Below, piece by piece: positions 42,438 through 52,935 of a stretch of DNA of 64,000 nt. The notes under the pieces are model-generated. The model saw only the letters and a list, made by a program, of their open reading frames with translations. It was not told where the DNA came from and did no database searches. The position numbers and the translations under genes are program-made. Every line of letters starts with the position of its first letter. Position 1 is the stretch's first letter. Source of the DNA: Superficieibacter electus (lineage in GTDB: Bacteria > Pseudomonadota > Gammaproteobacteria > Enterobacterales > Enterobacteriaceae); assembly GCF_002915575.1 (NCBI RefSeq), contig NZ_PQGD01000003.1, positions 1 through 64,000 on the forward strand. Reading direction: 5' to 3'.

Positions 42438-43184
42438 ATGATTATTTTGGTAACAGGCGCAACGGCAGGTTTTGGTGAAAGCATCACCCGCCGCTTCGTG
42501 GAAAATGGACATAAAGTCATTGCTACTGGCCGCCGCCTGGAGCGACTTCAGGCGTTACAGGCAGAACTGGGTGAGGCAATTTACCCGCTTCAGCTGGATG
42601 TCCGCGATCGCAAAGCCATTGATGAAAAAATAGCGTCCCTGCCCGCTGAGTGGCGTGACATTGATATTCTGGTTAATAATGCGGGGCTGGCGCTGGGCAT
42701 GGAACCGGCGCATAAAGCGAACGTGGATGACTGGGAAACGATGATCGACACCAATAATAAAGGGCTGGTATACATGACCCGCGCCATCCTGCCGGGAATG
42801 GTCGAACGTAATCGGGGCCATGTTATTAATCTTGGGTCTACTGCGGGTAGCTGGCCTTACGCAGGTGGAAATGTCTACGGCGCGACCAAGGCGTTTGTAC
42901 AGCAGTTTAGCCTCAATTTACGCACCGATCTTCATGGTACCGCTGTGCGCGTGACTAACATTGAGCCAGGCCTGGTAGGCGGTACCGAGTTTTCTAATGT
43001 GCGTTTTAAAGGTGATGATGCGAAGGCGGATAAAACCTATGAAAATACCACCGCGCTGTCCGCAGAGGATATCGCTGAGGCCGTATGGTGGGTCGCTACG
43101 TTGCCAAAACATGTCAACATTAATACCCTCGAAATGATGCCAATCAGTCAGACCTATGCAGGATTAAGTGTCCATCGCGGGTAA
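42438..43184 (+). CDS. ydfG: NADP-dependent 3-hydroxy acid dehydrogenase YdfG
   Basis: 248 residues, same as E. coli YdfG, a short-chain dehydrogenase that oxidises L-allo-threonine, serine and 3-hydroxypropionate-type acids and detoxifies malonic semialdehyde. It has MIILVTGATAGFGESITRRF (cofactor loop), GRR (NADP selectivity), the catalytic Ser in INLGSTAGSWPY and the YGATK Tyr/Lys pair (about 147-151). The ATG at 42438 is chosen because the protein then starts as the E. coli enzyme. Terminator at 43194-43211. Confidence 0.96.
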   Translation: MIILVTGATAGFGESITRRFVENGHKVIATGRRLERLQALQAELGEAIYPLQLDVRDRKAIDEKIASLPAEWRDIDILVNNAGLALGMEPAHKANVDDWETMIDTNNKGLVYMTRAILPGMVERNRGHVINLGSTAGSWPYAGGNVYGATKAFVQQFSLNLRTDLHGTAVRVTNIEPGLVGGTEFSNVRFKGDDAKADKTYENTTALSAEDIAEAVWWVATLPKHVNINTLEMMPISQTYAGLSVHRG

Positions 43185-43193
43185 TTTTTTTCG

Positions 43194-43211
43194 CCCGACC
43201 GCAAGGTCGGG
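43194..43211 (+). terminator. Stem-loop after ydfG
   Basis: CCCGACC (43194-43200) and GGTCGGG (43205-43211) pair around GCAA, 9 bp after the stop codon. It is followed by TATTGAAAA and so has little U-tract. Confidence 0.65.
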
Positions 43212-43272
43212 TATTGAAAATGGTGAAGTGATGGTAAAATCAACCGGTTAATCGTCTAAAAAGTAAGAATGA

Positions 43273-43959
43273 ATGACCTTTGAGACCCAACTTAACCCTA
43301 CGCAGCCTGTGAATCAGCAAATCTACCGGATTCTACGCCGGGATATTGTGCATTGCCTGATTGCACCCGGCACGCCCCTTTCTGAAAAAGAAATTTCAGT
43401 CCGTTTCGATGTCTCTCGTCAGCCTGTACGCGAAGCATTTATTAAGCTTGCGGAAAATGGTCTTATACAAATCCGCCCGCAGCGTGGCAGTTATGTCAAT
43501 AAGATCTCCCTTGCTCAGGTTCGGAACGGGTGTTTCGTGCGCCAGGCGATTGAATGTGCCGTGGTCCGGCGTGCAGCGGGAATGATAAACGATGAGCAAC
43601 TCTGGCAGCTTGAGCAAAATTTGCACCAGCAGCGAATTGCCATTGATCGCAAACAGCTCAACGATTTTTTTCAGCTGGATGATGAGTTTCATCAGAAACT
43701 GGCGCTAATTGCGGACTGTCAGCTGGCATGGGATACCGTTGAAAATATCAAAGCGGCGATTGACCGGGTACGGTATATGAGCCTCGACCATGTCTCACCA
43801 CCTGAGATGCTGCTACGTCAGCATCTGGACATCTTTGCCGCGCTTGAGCGGCACGACGCAGAGGCAGTTGAAAATGCTATGGCGCTGCATTTACAGGAAA
43901 TCAGCGGCTCTGTGCAGCTTATTCGTCAGGAAAACCGCGACTGGTTTAGTGAAGATTAA
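43273..43959 (+). CDS. rspR: GntR-type regulator RspR (YdfH)
   Basis: A 228-residue FadR/FCD-type GntR protein: winged helix-turn-helix at about 10-75 ([19 protein letters not shown]) and FCD effector domain at 85-215 with the metal-binding Asp/His pattern ([11 protein letters not shown]). It matches E. coli YdfH, which represses the rsp genes. In this genome it is next to a larger hexuronate cluster (44009-52356) that may all be under its control. Confidence 0.92.
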   Translation: MTFETQLNPTQPVNQQIYRILRRDIVHCLIAPGTPLSEKEISVRFDVSRQPVREAFIKLAENGLIQIRPQRGSYVNKISLAQVRNGCFVRQAIECAVVRRAAGMINDEQLWQLEQNLHQQRIAIDRKQLNDFFQLDDEFHQKLALIADCQLAWDTVENIKAAIDRVRYMSLDHVSPPEMLLRQHLDIFAALERHDAEAVENAMALHLQEISGSVQLIRQENRDWFSED

Positions 43960-43968
43960 GCTCACGGC

Positions 43969-44003
43969 AATACGCCGGACAAGTTTGAACCGCCCGGCGT
44001 ATT
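43969..44003. terminator. Bidirectional terminator between rspR and ydfI
   Basis: AATACGCCGG (43969-43978) pairs exactly with CCGGCGTATT (43994-44003). It separates the two convergent genes. It also resembles a REP-type hairpin. Confidence 0.6.
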
Positions 44004-44008
44004 CATTA

Positions 44009-45472
44009 TCAGCAATTAGCGGCAAATTGCGCTACGGTTGCTTTCGCGCCGTGCTGACGTAATGTTTCATAAGCCTGCGTGACTTTGGCGACAAACGCGC
44101 TGTCATCCGGCAATGCCTTACCAAAAATCGCTTCAATACTCAGCAAAGCCAGTACTCGCGCTTTCCCCTCTTCGCTACGCTTCACTGCCGCCTGAATGAC
44201 AGAGAGTTGCGGATCGCAAATTTCAATCGGATTTCCGCTGTCATCCACACCGCCAACGTAGCGCATCCAGCCCGCTACGCCGAGCGCCAGTAAATCGAAA
44301 CCACTATTGTGGGCCAAATGCCAGCGCACAGAATCCAGCATGCGCTGTGGCAGCTTCTGACTACCGTCCATGGCAATTTGCCAGGTACGATGGCGCAGTG
44401 CCGGGTTACTGTAACGCTCAATCAACCGGTCAGCATAGCGCTCAAGATCGACACCCTGTACTTTTAGCGTCGGGGCCTGCTCCCGTAGCATCAGCGCATG
44501 AGCCGCCCGGCGATAATGAGCATCTTCCATACAATCATTGATATGCTGATAGCCCGCAAGGTAGCCAAGATACGCGAGGAAAGAGTGACTGCCATTAAGC
44601 ATCCGCAGTTTCATTTCTTCAAATGGCAACACATCAGCGACCAGTTCTGCACCGGCTTTTTCCCATTCAGGACGGCCTGCGACAAAGTTATCCTCAATGA
44701 CCCACTGGCGGAAGGGTTCACAAGCCACGCCCGCCGGGTCACGTACGCCAGTGAGCTGCTCTATTTTTGCCAGTGTCTCCGGCGTGACTGCCGGTACAAT
44801 ACGGTCAACCATGGTAGAAGGAAACGTAACGTGCTGCTCAATCCAGTCGGCCAGTTCGTTATTAACCTCGCGGGCATAAGTGCACACCACATTACGCATG
44901 ACGTGGCCATTTTCCGGCATGTTATCGCAGGACATTACGCTGAAGGCTGGCAACCCGGCAGCTTTACGGCGCGCCAGTGCTTCAACGACCACGCCGACCG
45001 CTGATGCTGGCTGCTGTGGATGTTGCAGATCGGCTACGATCAGCGGATGGTCTAACATCAGTTGTCCGGTTGCCGGAGAATGGCAGTATCCTTTTTCAGT
45101 GATCGTCAACGAGACGATAGCAATCTGCGGTTCACACATTTTGCTCAGTACGTATTCAAGCCCATCGACTTGAGCATGAAGCGCTTCTTTTACCACTCCG
45201 ACCACCCGGGCGGTCCAGGCATCGGCTGACATTTCAGCTACGGTATAGAGGTTATCCTGCTTTTTAAGATCGGCAATCTGCTGTTCGCCGCCAATTAAAT
45301 TCACCTCAATATAACCCCAGTCACTACCCTGCTCTGAGGCAAGGATATCAGCATAAACGCCCTGATGCGCACGATGAAACGCGCCAAATCCAAGATGAAC
45401 AATACGTGGTACCAGACGGCTACGGTCATAATGTGGAAGAGTTGCTTTTGCAGTTAAGAGTCCGTTTTCCAT
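44009..45472 (-). CDS. ydfI: Mannitol dehydrogenase-family oxidoreductase YdfI
   Basis: 487 residues, matching E. coli YdfI, a polyol/uronate dehydrogenase of the UxaB/UxuB family that interconverts D-fructuronate and D-mannonate-type substrates. The cofactor loop is [14 protein letters not shown] (about 26-39), and the [17 protein letters not shown] segment holds the catalytic Lys/Asn/His motif. ATG at 45472 is chosen to give the E. coli-type start. An ExuR/UxuR-like palindrome is upstream (45558-45570). Last gene of the hexuronate block. Confidence 0.9.
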   Translation of the reverse strand: MENGLLTAKATLPHYDRSRLVPRIVHLGFGAFHRAHQGVYADILASEQGSDWGYIEVNLIGGEQQIADLKKQDNLYTVAEMSADAWTARVVGVVKEALHAQVDGLEYVLSKMCEPQIAIVSLTITEKGYCHSPATGQLMLDHPLIVADLQHPQQPASAVGVVVEALARRKAAGLPAFSVMSCDNMPENGHVMRNVVCTYAREVNNELADWIEQHVTFPSTMVDRIVPAVTPETLAKIEQLTGVRDPAGVACEPFRQWVIEDNFVAGRPEWEKAGAELVADVLPFEEMKLRMLNGSHSFLAYLGYLAGYQHINDCMEDAHYRRAAHALMLREQAPTLKVQGVDLERYADRLIERYSNPALRHRTWQIAMDGSQKLPQRMLDSVRWHLAHNSGFDLLALGVAGWMRYVGGVDDSGNPIEICDPQLSVIQAAVKRSEEGKARVLALLSIEAIFGKALPDDSAFVAKVTQAYETLRQHGAKATVAQFAANC

Positions 45473-45557
45473 GTTTAACTCACTATAGAAATGATTACAC
45501 TGCATCAGATTACGCTCCGAAGCAGCAAGGATATTGATTTGCATTAAATCTTGTGCG

Positions 45558-45570
45558 ATTGGTATAACAA
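45558..45570. promoter_or_regulatory. Candidate ExuR/UxuR-type operator before ydfI
   Basis: ATTGGTATAACAA has the TTG-N6-CAA symmetry of UxuR/ExuR boxes. A second inverted repeat, CATGTG-N12-CACATG (45580-45603), lies next to it. Position is between the MFS gene and ydfI, about 85 bp before the start codon. Confidence 0.35.
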
Positions 45571-45623
45571 AAAAACAAACATGTGTGACAGCATTGGCAC
45601 ATGACCACTACTGTCACCTGGGA

Positions 45624-47168
45624 TCAGTTGGCTTTCGAAAAAGTGGTTTCTTTCGCTATTTCCGCCTTTGCTGGCGTATTCCAGAGTTGCTCATAGCGAT
45701 AGCCGGTCAGGTCTTCCACAATACGACGAGTCTGTGGGTCAACGTCTTGTTTAGAACCGTGAGCTTTCAGACGTTCCACTTCATCAACAAAAATCTTATG
45801 CGTTTGTTTGTTTAGGTGGAAAGTGAGCGCCTGCCATAACGCAATAGCCAGAAGCCCTGCCGTGCCAACAAAAAGCAACATCGCGATCATGTTGATGGCT
45901 TCTGGTGGCTGCACCTGGCTGCCTTTCACATAGCCACCGCTTTGTAACAATACGCCCACGACAAACGTGGCAATCGCGACCGTTGTTTTGCGTGAAAACG
46001 TCATCACGGCGGCAAACAGCCCTTCACGCCGCTGACGGGTGATCATTTCGTCAATATCCGGAATAAACGGGAACACATTCCAGGGAGTGAATTCCAGAAC
46101 GCAGCGTCCTACCTGGTAGATAGCCGCCAGTGCAATCAGTGTTGGAACCGTATTCCATGCCGGGAATTGATAGACAACGAAAAAACCCAGTAAACAAAGC
46201 AACATAACGCTGTAGGCAAATACATACAGACGCGAAGGACCAAATTTGATGATGGCAAGGCCAGCCAGTAAGGTAACGGGTAAACCTACGATACTCATCG
46301 AAAGTAAACTGCCTGCGAAAGCAGATGAGACATTCAGACAATATACGCAGAAGAAGACAAATACCGTGTTATAGACATCTTTACCGGTGAATGAAAACAG
46401 ATAAATAGCCAGATGTTTTCTAAACGCTCTCACTTTGAGTGTTGAGGCATACTCTTTAAATAGTCCACCGACCATACGTATTTTTTCTGCAAATGTTTTT
46501 GGCGTAGCCGTGCTTTCCAGTTCAGACAGCATCTCCGGCGTTAATTCTCGCTCCCAGGTGACTTTCCATGAAATGAACACGCAAAGCATAAATAATGCGG
46601 CAAACACAATCCCGTTAATCAAATAAGCATTCGCGTTATGCTCGCCAAAATGATTGATCAGTAGACCGGGGATAAACGTAGCCAGGAATGTTCCGGTGGC
46701 AGATAAAAACATGCGGCAAGTCGAGAGTTTGGTACGTGAATTGAAATCCCTGGTCATTTCAGAAGGCAACGTTTCCCAGGGAATGAGCACCATTGCAGCA
46801 ATGATTTCAAAGGCGAGATAAACCGCAAGATAAAAACCATAGCCCATGCCATCCAGCCACAACAAGGCGTATACCAGCATTAATGGCGCACCAATTAAAA
46901 GAAAGAAGCGACGGCGGCCAAATTTTTTACCCAATACATTCTTGTAGAAATGATCGGTGAAACTTCCCATAAACAGGCTGACAATAGCATCGACAATACG
47001 GGCAATGGCCACAATAGATGCGGCTTCTACCGGTGACAGGCCAACAAACGTGGTATAAAAGAATAATAACCAGGCACCAATAACCGTGAATGCCCCACCA
47101 CCCATAATGTCCGTCAGACCATAGCCGATACTTACCGGTATGGTTATTTTTTTATTTTTGCGGGTCAT
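45624..47168 (-). CDS. GPH-family (glycoside-pentoside-hexuronide) cation symporter
   Basis: A 514-residue MFS protein of the GPH class with TKKITIPVSIGYGLTDIMGG-type start, DAIVSLFMGSFTDHFYK loop and about 12 hydrophobic helices. GPH carriers import glycosides or uronides with Na+ or H+. It begins 27 bp after the uxaC-like gene stop and is probably the glucuronide carrier of this block. The E. coli K-12 locus lacks it. Confidence 0.85.
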   Translation of the reverse strand: MTRKNKKITIPVSIGYGLTDIMGGGAFTVIGAWLLFFYTTFVGLSPVEAASIVAIARIVDAIVSLFMGSFTDHFYKNVLGKKFGRRRFFLLIGAPLMLVYALLWLDGMGYGFYLAVYLAFEIIAAMVLIPWETLPSEMTRDFNSRTKLSTCRMFLSATGTFLATFIPGLLINHFGEHNANAYLINGIVFAALFMLCVFISWKVTWERELTPEMLSELESTATPKTFAEKIRMVGGLFKEYASTLKVRAFRKHLAIYLFSFTGKDVYNTVFVFFCVYCLNVSSAFAGSLLSMSIVGLPVTLLAGLAIIKFGPSRLYVFAYSVMLLCLLGFFVVYQFPAWNTVPTLIALAAIYQVGRCVLEFTPWNVFPFIPDIDEMITRQRREGLFAAVMTFSRKTTVAIATFVVGVLLQSGGYVKGSQVQPPEAINMIAMLLFVGTAGLLAIALWQALTFHLNKQTHKIFVDEVERLKAHGSKQDVDPQTRRIVEDLTGYRYEQLWNTPAKAEIAKETTFSKAN

Positions 47169-47195
47169 GTTCTATCCTCATCGGAAGCTAACTAA

Positions 47196-48602
47196 TTAAA
47201 ATTTGAAATAATTCTCAGCATTGTCGTGGCAAATATTTTTTATCATCCGCGTCAGTATTTGCTGGTTATCAGGGACCTCGCCACGTTCTACCCATCCACC
47301 GATTAAATTACAGAGAATGCGACGAAAATAATCATGTCGGGTATAGGACACCAGACTGCGCGAGTCGGTTAACATGCCAATAAAATTCATCAATAGCCCC
47401 TGGTCGGCCAGTGCGTTGAGCTGGCTTTCCATCCCCCGCCGGGTATCGTTAAACCACCAGCCTGAGCCGAACTGAATCGGCGATTTAACGCCTTCATCGC
47501 CAGACTGGAAATTAGCGATGGTGGTTGCCACAATATCGTTATAAACAGGGTTGAGGTTATAAAGAATGGTTTTAGGTAATGCGTCCTGACGGGCCATCGC
47601 ATCCAGCAGGCCGTTCAGGCTGGAGGCTAAATTGATTTGATCGTTAATCGAGTCGAATCCACTATTGATACCTACTGTCTCATACATTTTGGTATTATTG
47701 TTGCGGATCGCACCAAAATGAATCTGCATTGCCCAGCGGCGTTTTTTATACTGTTTTGCCAGCAATAGAAACATCGCGCTGCTGATGATGGCATGTTCAT
47801 TGCGGGTTAGCGTTTCACCATGCAGTTTTTTTATGAAAATACTCGCAACCTGTGCTTTATCTGCGGCCACATAGTTTATTTCCTGAGGCCCATGATCGGA
47901 GATACGGCACCCCACCTCATGGAAAAAGTCAATTCGCCGGGCGATTGCAGCCTCAAAATCATCAAGTGAGGCAATATTTTTACCGGTTAACGCAGACAGC
48001 TTATCAATAAACGCCACATAAGTAGCCGGGTCTTCATTAAATACGTCATCCGGTCGGAAGGTGGGTAAAACACGAAACGTTAATGCGTTGTCCTGGGCCA
48101 GGAGTTGATGATAGTGCAATGAATCAAGCGGCGAATCGGTGGTACATATCACCTCTACGCCCGAGCGCGAAATGAGCGCCTGGGGCGTAAATGCCTCCTC
48201 TTTTAAACGTCGGTTACAGTGCTCCATCACCTCGCGCCAGTTATGACTATCCAGCATAGTGTCGCAGGCAAAATAAAAATCCAGCTCAAGGTGCGTCCAG
48301 TGATAAAGCGGATTACCAAAGCATGACTCCACCGTCTGCGCCCATGCCTGGAATTTCTCCTCTGCGCTAGCGTCTCCGGTAATCAGATCCTCACTGATGC
48401 CATTCGCACGCATTGCGCGCCATTTATAATGGTCGCCCGCCAGCCACAGCTGGGTAATATTTTCAAAAGACTTATTTTCATAAATTTCTTTAGCATCAAG
48501 ATGACAGTGATAATCAATAACAGGCAGATGCTTCGCTACCCTGTTATAAAGCTCGATACCAGACTGATTATTGATCATAAAGCTATCGTTTATAAAGCTC
48601 AT
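47196..48602 (-). CDS. Glucuronate isomerase (UxaC family)
   Basis: A 468-residue member of the uronate isomerase family (amidohydrolase superfamily), converting D-glucuronate to D-fructuronate. The metal-binding DYHCHLDAKEIYENK (about residues 28-42) and IHFGAIRNNNTKMYE (about 295-309) are clear. The ATG at 48602 is preferred because GGGGA lies just upstream. Since E. coli has its uxaC with uxaA elsewhere, this is likely a second paralogue dedicated to the rsp pathway. The gene follows the MHS transporter on the same strand. Confidence 0.9.
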   Translation of the reverse strand: MSFINDSFMINNQSGIELYNRVAKHLPVIDYHCHLDAKEIYENKSFENITQLWLAGDHYKWRAMRANGISEDLITGDASAEEKFQAWAQTVESCFGNPLYHWTHLELDFYFACDTMLDSHNWREVMEHCNRRLKEEAFTPQALISRSGVEVICTTDSPLDSLHYHQLLAQDNALTFRVLPTFRPDDVFNEDPATYVAFIDKLSALTGKNIASLDDFEAAIARRIDFFHEVGCRISDHGPQEINYVAADKAQVASIFIKKLHGETLTRNEHAIISSAMFLLLAKQYKKRRWAMQIHFGAIRNNNTKMYETVGINSGFDSINDQINLASSLNGLLDAMARQDALPKTILYNLNPVYNDIVATTIANFQSGDEGVKSPIQFGSGWWFNDTRRGMESQLNALADQGLLMNFIGMLTDSRSLVSYTRHDYFRRILCNLIGGWVERGEVPDNQQILTRMIKNICHDNAENYFKF

Positions 48603-48681
48603 GGTATTCCCCATTTCTGTCGAAATAAACTCACTGGCGGTGCCGAGTGGAAAGGCACTGATATTACAGTGCCTTACGCAG

Positions 48682-50058
48682 TCAGATATAGTGACGGGTG
48701 TTGGCTGTGTTTATTACCTGCTGACTTTCAGCGGCATCTTCCGCAATGCTTAAATCGCGATCCTTAACCTCAGGCATAATCCATGCGGAAACAAGGCCAA
48801 TTAACGAATACACAATTAGCATCACTACAATTGGCAGCCAGGAGCCTGTCATATTACAGAATATGCCCGCCAGCACCGGACCAAATCCTACCGCGACTAA
48901 TCCCCCGGCTTCTTTTGAAATCGCCATTCGGGTAAAGCGGTTACGCGATCCAAACATTTCCGCCATAGTAATATTTTCCAGCGCGAACAGTCCCAGCACC
49001 GCAAAGTTATGGATAACTATTAGCGCCATCATAATTACGCCAGGGCTATAGGTTTTATCGACGATAATTGCCAGCATCGGATAGGCGAGAATAATTGCGG
49101 ATATGTTCATGATAATATAAGGCAGGCGGCGACCAAACTTATCTGATAACCACCCCAATACCGGAATGGTGATAAAGCCCAGGACGGAGCTTATCATCAG
49201 CGCATCGGTAGGAATGCTTTTATCAAACAGCAGGGTCTGAACCATATAACCGGCCAGGAAGGTTTGAAGCAACCCCGAATTTCCTGCCTGACCAAAACGC
49301 AACCCGGTTGCCAGCCAGAAGGATTTGCTTTTAAACATTGCTCCTAAGGTTGCTTTATGTGGATGGGCCTTAACCGGTGAACGTTCGCCATCATTGACTT
49401 TCTCAAACACCGGGCTTTCTTTCAGATTTAAACGCAACCAGATGGCAAAGACCATAACCACGGCGCTTGCCAGGAACGGCACCCGCCAGCCCCATGCCAG
49501 TAATTCTTGCCGGTCGAGCAAGAAAAACATCACAGCCCAGATAGCCGTAGCGCTTAGCGTTCCACAATTGGTACCCATCGCCACCAGCGAAGAAATAATA
49601 CCGCGCTTACCTTTAGGCGCATATTCAGCTAGCATCGTACCTGCACCTGATATTTCAGCGCCCGCGCCAAGGCCCTGAATAATACGCAGTGTGACCAGTA
49701 AGACCGGTGCAAAAATACCAATTTGCGCATAGGTCGGCAGCACGCCGATAAGGGTCGTACATATCCCCATCATCGTGATAGTTATAAATAGCACTTTTTT
49801 CCGGCCAATGGTGTCACCCATTTTGCCAAAAATAAACGCACCGACAATGCGTGCAATATAACCCGCACCATAGGTACCCATTGCCAGAATAAGCGCCATG
49901 GCGGCTGATTGCTCCGGAAAAAATATTTCATGAAAAACCAGCGCAGCGCCCAGGGAATAAAGCTGGAAGTCCATAAATTCCAGCGCCGTTCCTAACCAAC
50001 CGGATAAAGCGGCCCGCACTAAGTCCTTTGTGCTTCTTTCATGTTTTATCTGCGTCAT
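48682..50058 (-). CDS. MFS transporter, metabolite:H+ symporter (MHS) type
   Basis: A 458-residue 12-helix carrier of the MHS class (ProP/KgtP/ShiA-like): ALSGWLGTALEFMDFQLY in helix 1, GAFIFGKMGDTIGRKKVLF in the loop 2-3 region, and a GAGAEISGAGTMLAEYAPKGKRG helix 4 signature. It probably imports a sugar acid. It lies 52 bp after rspB and before the uxaC-like gene. Its pairing with a mannonate dehydratase suggests mannonate or a related aldonate. Confidence 0.87.
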   Translation of the reverse strand: MTQIKHERSTKDLVRAALSGWLGTALEFMDFQLYSLGAALVFHEIFFPEQSAAMALILAMGTYGAGYIARIVGAFIFGKMGDTIGRKKVLFITITMMGICTTLIGVLPTYAQIGIFAPVLLVTLRIIQGLGAGAEISGAGTMLAEYAPKGKRGIISSLVAMGTNCGTLSATAIWAVMFFLLDRQELLAWGWRVPFLASAVVMVFAIWLRLNLKESPVFEKVNDGERSPVKAHPHKATLGAMFKSKSFWLATGLRFGQAGNSGLLQTFLAGYMVQTLLFDKSIPTDALMISSVLGFITIPVLGWLSDKFGRRLPYIIMNISAIILAYPMLAIIVDKTYSPGVIMMALIVIHNFAVLGLFALENITMAEMFGSRNRFTRMAISKEAGGLVAVGFGPVLAGIFCNMTGSWLPIVVMLIVYSLIGLVSAWIMPEVKDRDLSIAEDAAESQQVINTANTRHYI

Positions 50059-50110
50059 ATTGGCAATCTCAAAAAGGTAAGATGCGTACTACTTACTCGC
50101 ATTTATGTAG

Positions 50111-51130
50111 TTATGAAGGAAACGTGAGTAAAACCTTGCAGCATTGCCGCTGGTCTTTCTCAAAAACCTCAATGGCATCAGCAACCTGTTGATAATCGAA
50201 GGTATGAGTAATTAATTTGTCCGGATCAATTAGCCCCTGAGTTAACCAGTCGATGACCAGCGGAAATTTATTAGCGTTCAGTCGTGAAGAAAAAATAGAT
50301 ATTTCTTTTCCCGTTATTCCCTGCTGGATAATTTCAGTGGGTTCGCTGGAGAAGCCCATGATCACGATCCGCGCCGCCGGTGAGGCCAGTGAAATGGCTT
50401 CCTGTAAAATAGAGGGATGACAGGCGGCATCAACAATAAGCGTGGGCTGTATACCTTCCTCGATCAACCGGGCAGCGAGAGAGTGTTCCCTGTTATTTAT
50501 TACTGTGTCGGCACCGCTTTTCTGCGCCATGGCAAGACGTTCATCAATGCGATCGACGACGATAACCTGTCTGACCTTATAAACCCCTTTCAGCACCTGA
50601 ACGGTCGTCAGCCCCATTGGTCCGGCACCATAAACCAGCGCAATATCATTTTTACCCGGATTAACCTGGCCGGTCACATTCGCGGCAATCGTGAAAGGCT
50701 CCACCATCACGGCGTGATGATCGGCAAGGTTATCGGGAATGGCAAAGGCATTTTTTGCCGGCACCACGGCGTACTCACTGAATCCGCCGTCTCGGTGTAC
50801 GCCCAGTACTACCAGTGATGTGCAGACGTTGGGCTTGCCGACCGAACATGGATAACAATGGCCGCAGCTGATCACCGGATCGACGGAAACCCGTTGTCCC
50901 AGACGAAGGCTATCGACCCCTTCACCTATCGCATCGATCACACCGAAAAATTCATGCCCGATGACGCGTGGGTATTGCGCAAACGGATTATGCCCGCGAT
51001 AAATATGGCTATCAGAGCCGCAGATCCCGGCGAGCTTGATTCGTACTCTCACCTCACCTGCCGCCGGAGCGGGCAGCGGACGGTCTTCAATGACTAATTC
51101 ATCAGGATTTTTAACAACGATGCTTTTCAT
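50111..51130 (-). CDS. rspB: Zinc-dependent dehydrogenase RspB
   Basis: 339 residues, matching E. coli RspB, a medium-chain zinc alcohol dehydrogenase. The catalytic zinc site has Cys in AGICGSDSHIYRGH and the GHE motif VIGHEFFG; the structural zinc lobe is CGHCYPCSVGKPNVC. Relatives oxidise aldonates such as L-gulonate or L-galactonate. The start at 51130 follows GGGAGCG. It lies 11 bp after the rspA stop. Confidence 0.93.
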   Translation of the reverse strand: MKSIVVKNPDELVIEDRPLPAPAAGEVRVRIKLAGICGSDSHIYRGHNPFAQYPRVIGHEFFGVIDAIGEGVDSLRLGQRVSVDPVISCGHCYPCSVGKPNVCTSLVVLGVHRDGGFSEYAVVPAKNAFAIPDNLADHHAVMVEPFTIAANVTGQVNPGKNDIALVYGAGPMGLTTVQVLKGVYKVRQVIVVDRIDERLAMAQKSGADTVINNREHSLAARLIEEGIQPTLIVDAACHPSILQEAISLASPAARIVIMGFSSEPTEIIQQGITGKEISIFSSRLNANKFPLVIDWLTQGLIDPDKLITHTFDYQQVADAIEVFEKDQRQCCKVLLTFPS

Positions 51131-51141
51131 AGCGCGCTCCC

Positions 51142-52356
51142 TTACCAGTTCCACAACGTACCATCTTCCAGTCGGGCGACCGGTAAGCAGGCAGGATCAT
51201 AGGGGTATTTCGCGGCGAGTTTTTCATCATACTCGATGCCCAATCCCGGTTTGTCTCCCGGGTGCATGTAGCCACTGTCAAAGGTCCAGTTATGCGGGAA
51301 CACTTCCAGCATCTGATCTGAATACCCCATATATTCCTGGACACCGAAGTTTGGCACCCACAGGTCGAAGTGCAGCGCTGCTGCCATGCAGACCGGCGAT
51401 AAGTCGGAAGGACCATGCGAGCCGGTACGGACCTGATATAAAGAGGCAAAGTCAGCAATGCGCCGCATCCCGGTGATCCCGCCTGCATGGGTGATGGTGG
51501 TACGGATATAATCAATGAGCTGTTCTTCAATCAGCTGCTTGCAGTCCCAGATGCTGTTAAATACTTCGCCAACGGCAACAGGCGTAACGGTATGCTGGCG
51601 GATCAAACGGAAGCACTCCTGGTTTTCGGCCGGGGTGGGATCTTCCATCCAGAAAAGACGGTAATCTTCGATGCTTTTACCAAAACGTGCTGCTTCAATC
51701 GGCGTCAGACGATGATGCATATCGTGAAGCAGATGCTCATGGAAACCGAACTTATCGCGCACGGCAGCGAACAGTTTTGGCGTGAAATCGAGGTATTTTT
51801 CTGTAGACCAGAGTTGCTCTTCCGGCCACTGGCCTTTGGTCGCCGGCTCATAGGCCAGGCCTTTCCCCTTCGACATTCCATAGGTCGTTTTCATCCCTGG
51901 GACGCCGCACTGAACGCGAATGGCCTTAAAGCCCATTTCTTTATGCCGGGCATAATCTTCCAGCACATCATCCAGTGAGTGTCCCGTGGTGTGGCAGTAG
52001 ACCATAACGCCTTCACGTGAAGCACCGCCGAGCAGCTGGTAGAGCGGCATATTGGCCGCTTTGGCCTTGATATCCCACAGCGCCATATCAATGGCCGAAA
52101 TGGCTGACATAGTCACCGGGCCACGACGCCAGTAAGCGCCTTTATAGAAGAACTGCCAGATGTCTTCGATCCGATGCGCATCGCGGCCAATCAACTGCGG
52201 GCACAAATGGTCTTTCAGGTAGGACGCAACAGAAAGCTCGCGGCCATTTAAGGTGGCATCACCCAGCCCGGTAATACCTTCATCGGTGGTGATTTTTAAC
52301 GTAACGAAGTTACGACCTGGACAGGTAACGAAGACCTCAGCGCCAACAATTTTCAT
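51142..52356 (-). CDS. rspA: D-mannonate dehydratase family protein RspA
   Basis: 404 residues. An enolase-superfamily sugar acid dehydratase (ManD group) that turns D-mannonate into 2-keto-3-deoxygluconate; E. coli RspA has low activity on mannonate. N-terminal cap [20 protein letters not shown]-barrel base segment [13 protein letters not shown] and metal ligands in [12 protein letters not shown] and [12 protein letters not shown] are seen. Its name derives from an older starvation-sensing report. First gene of the minus-strand block. Confidence 0.93.
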   Translation of the reverse strand: MKIVGAEVFVTCPGRNFVTLKITTDEGITGLGDATLNGRELSVASYLKDHLCPQLIGRDAHRIEDIWQFFYKGAYWRRGPVTMSAISAIDMALWDIKAKAANMPLYQLLGGASREGVMVYCHTTGHSLDDVLEDYARHKEMGFKAIRVQCGVPGMKTTYGMSKGKGLAYEPATKGQWPEEQLWSTEKYLDFTPKLFAAVRDKFGFHEHLLHDMHHRLTPIEAARFGKSIEDYRLFWMEDPTPAENQECFRLIRQHTVTPVAVGEVFNSIWDCKQLIEEQLIDYIRTTITHAGGITGMRRIADFASLYQVRTGSHGPSDLSPVCMAAALHFDLWVPNFGVQEYMGYSDQMLEVFPHNWTFDSGYMHPGDKPGLGIEYDEKLAAKYPYDPACLPVARLEDGTLWNW

Positions 52357-52414
52357 TTTTATCCCTTACATCTTGATATGTGATGCCGGGAATTTACTCA
52401 CCTGAACTACTACC

Positions 52415-52435
52415 ATACAAGTATTATGATCAAAA
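52415..52435. promoter_or_regulatory. Candidate operator in the rspA promoter
   Basis: On the minus strand TACTTGTATGGTAGTA has inverted TACT/AGTA ends and a FadR-type GntR-like core (TTGTATGGTAG). As RspR is a FadR-type repressor of rsp, this could be its site, but only one copy was noticed. Confidence 0.25.
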
Positions 52436-52463
52436 AAGCGGCCTTCGATCACAAAAAAGGCGC

Positions 52464-52790
52464 TTACGCGCGCCCCCATCCTGCAATGATAATTAACATC
52501 CCACACAGCGCGATAAGTGCTCCAGCCCAGTCGTAAATACTCAGCTTTACGCCATCAACAACCCTTAGCCACATAAGCGCGGTGCAGACGTAAACACCCC
52601 CATAAGCCGCATATACCCGACCGCTTGCCGCCGGATGGAGGGTTAATAACCATACAAACATGGCAAGCGCCAGACCAGCCGGAATGAGTAACAGTGGCGT
52701 TGCACCCCGCTTCAGCCACAGCCACGGCAGAAAGCAGCCAATAATTTCACAAAGCGCAGTGATAAAAAAAAGGAGGGTTGTTTTTAGCAT
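52464..52790 (-). CDS. ynfA: YnfA-family small membrane protein
   Basis: A 108-residue protein with four hydrophobic helices, as in the YnfA (UPF0060) family related to small multidrug resistance pumps. It starts [20 protein letters not shown], carries the family [25 protein letters not shown] segment and ends GWGRA. Position between rspA and ynfB matches E. coli. Some YnfA proteins have been reported to export toxic cations. Confidence 0.95.
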   Translation of the reverse strand: MLKTTLLFFITALCEIIGCFLPWLWLKRGATPLLLIPAGLALAMFVWLLTLHPAASGRVYAAYGGVYVCTALMWLRVVDGVKLSIYDWAGALIALCGMLIIIAGWGRA

Positions 52791-52935
52791 CGTTCCGTTT
52801 CGGTGAGGATTGGTTGAAACATCATACTGTATAATCAGCCAATCGTATTCACTCGCCTACTGCGGGTAGGCGTCCCGTAAGAGATAGAGTAGAATTGGCA
52901 ATATGATGTTTCGTGCACTGACAGAGGAATTAGCG

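Noticed and set aside
45580-45603. CRP site before ydfI (CATGTG-N12-CACATG)
   Set aside because: The halves are symmetric, but the spacing does not match TGTGA-N6-TCACA; kept only as an unassigned inverted repeat.
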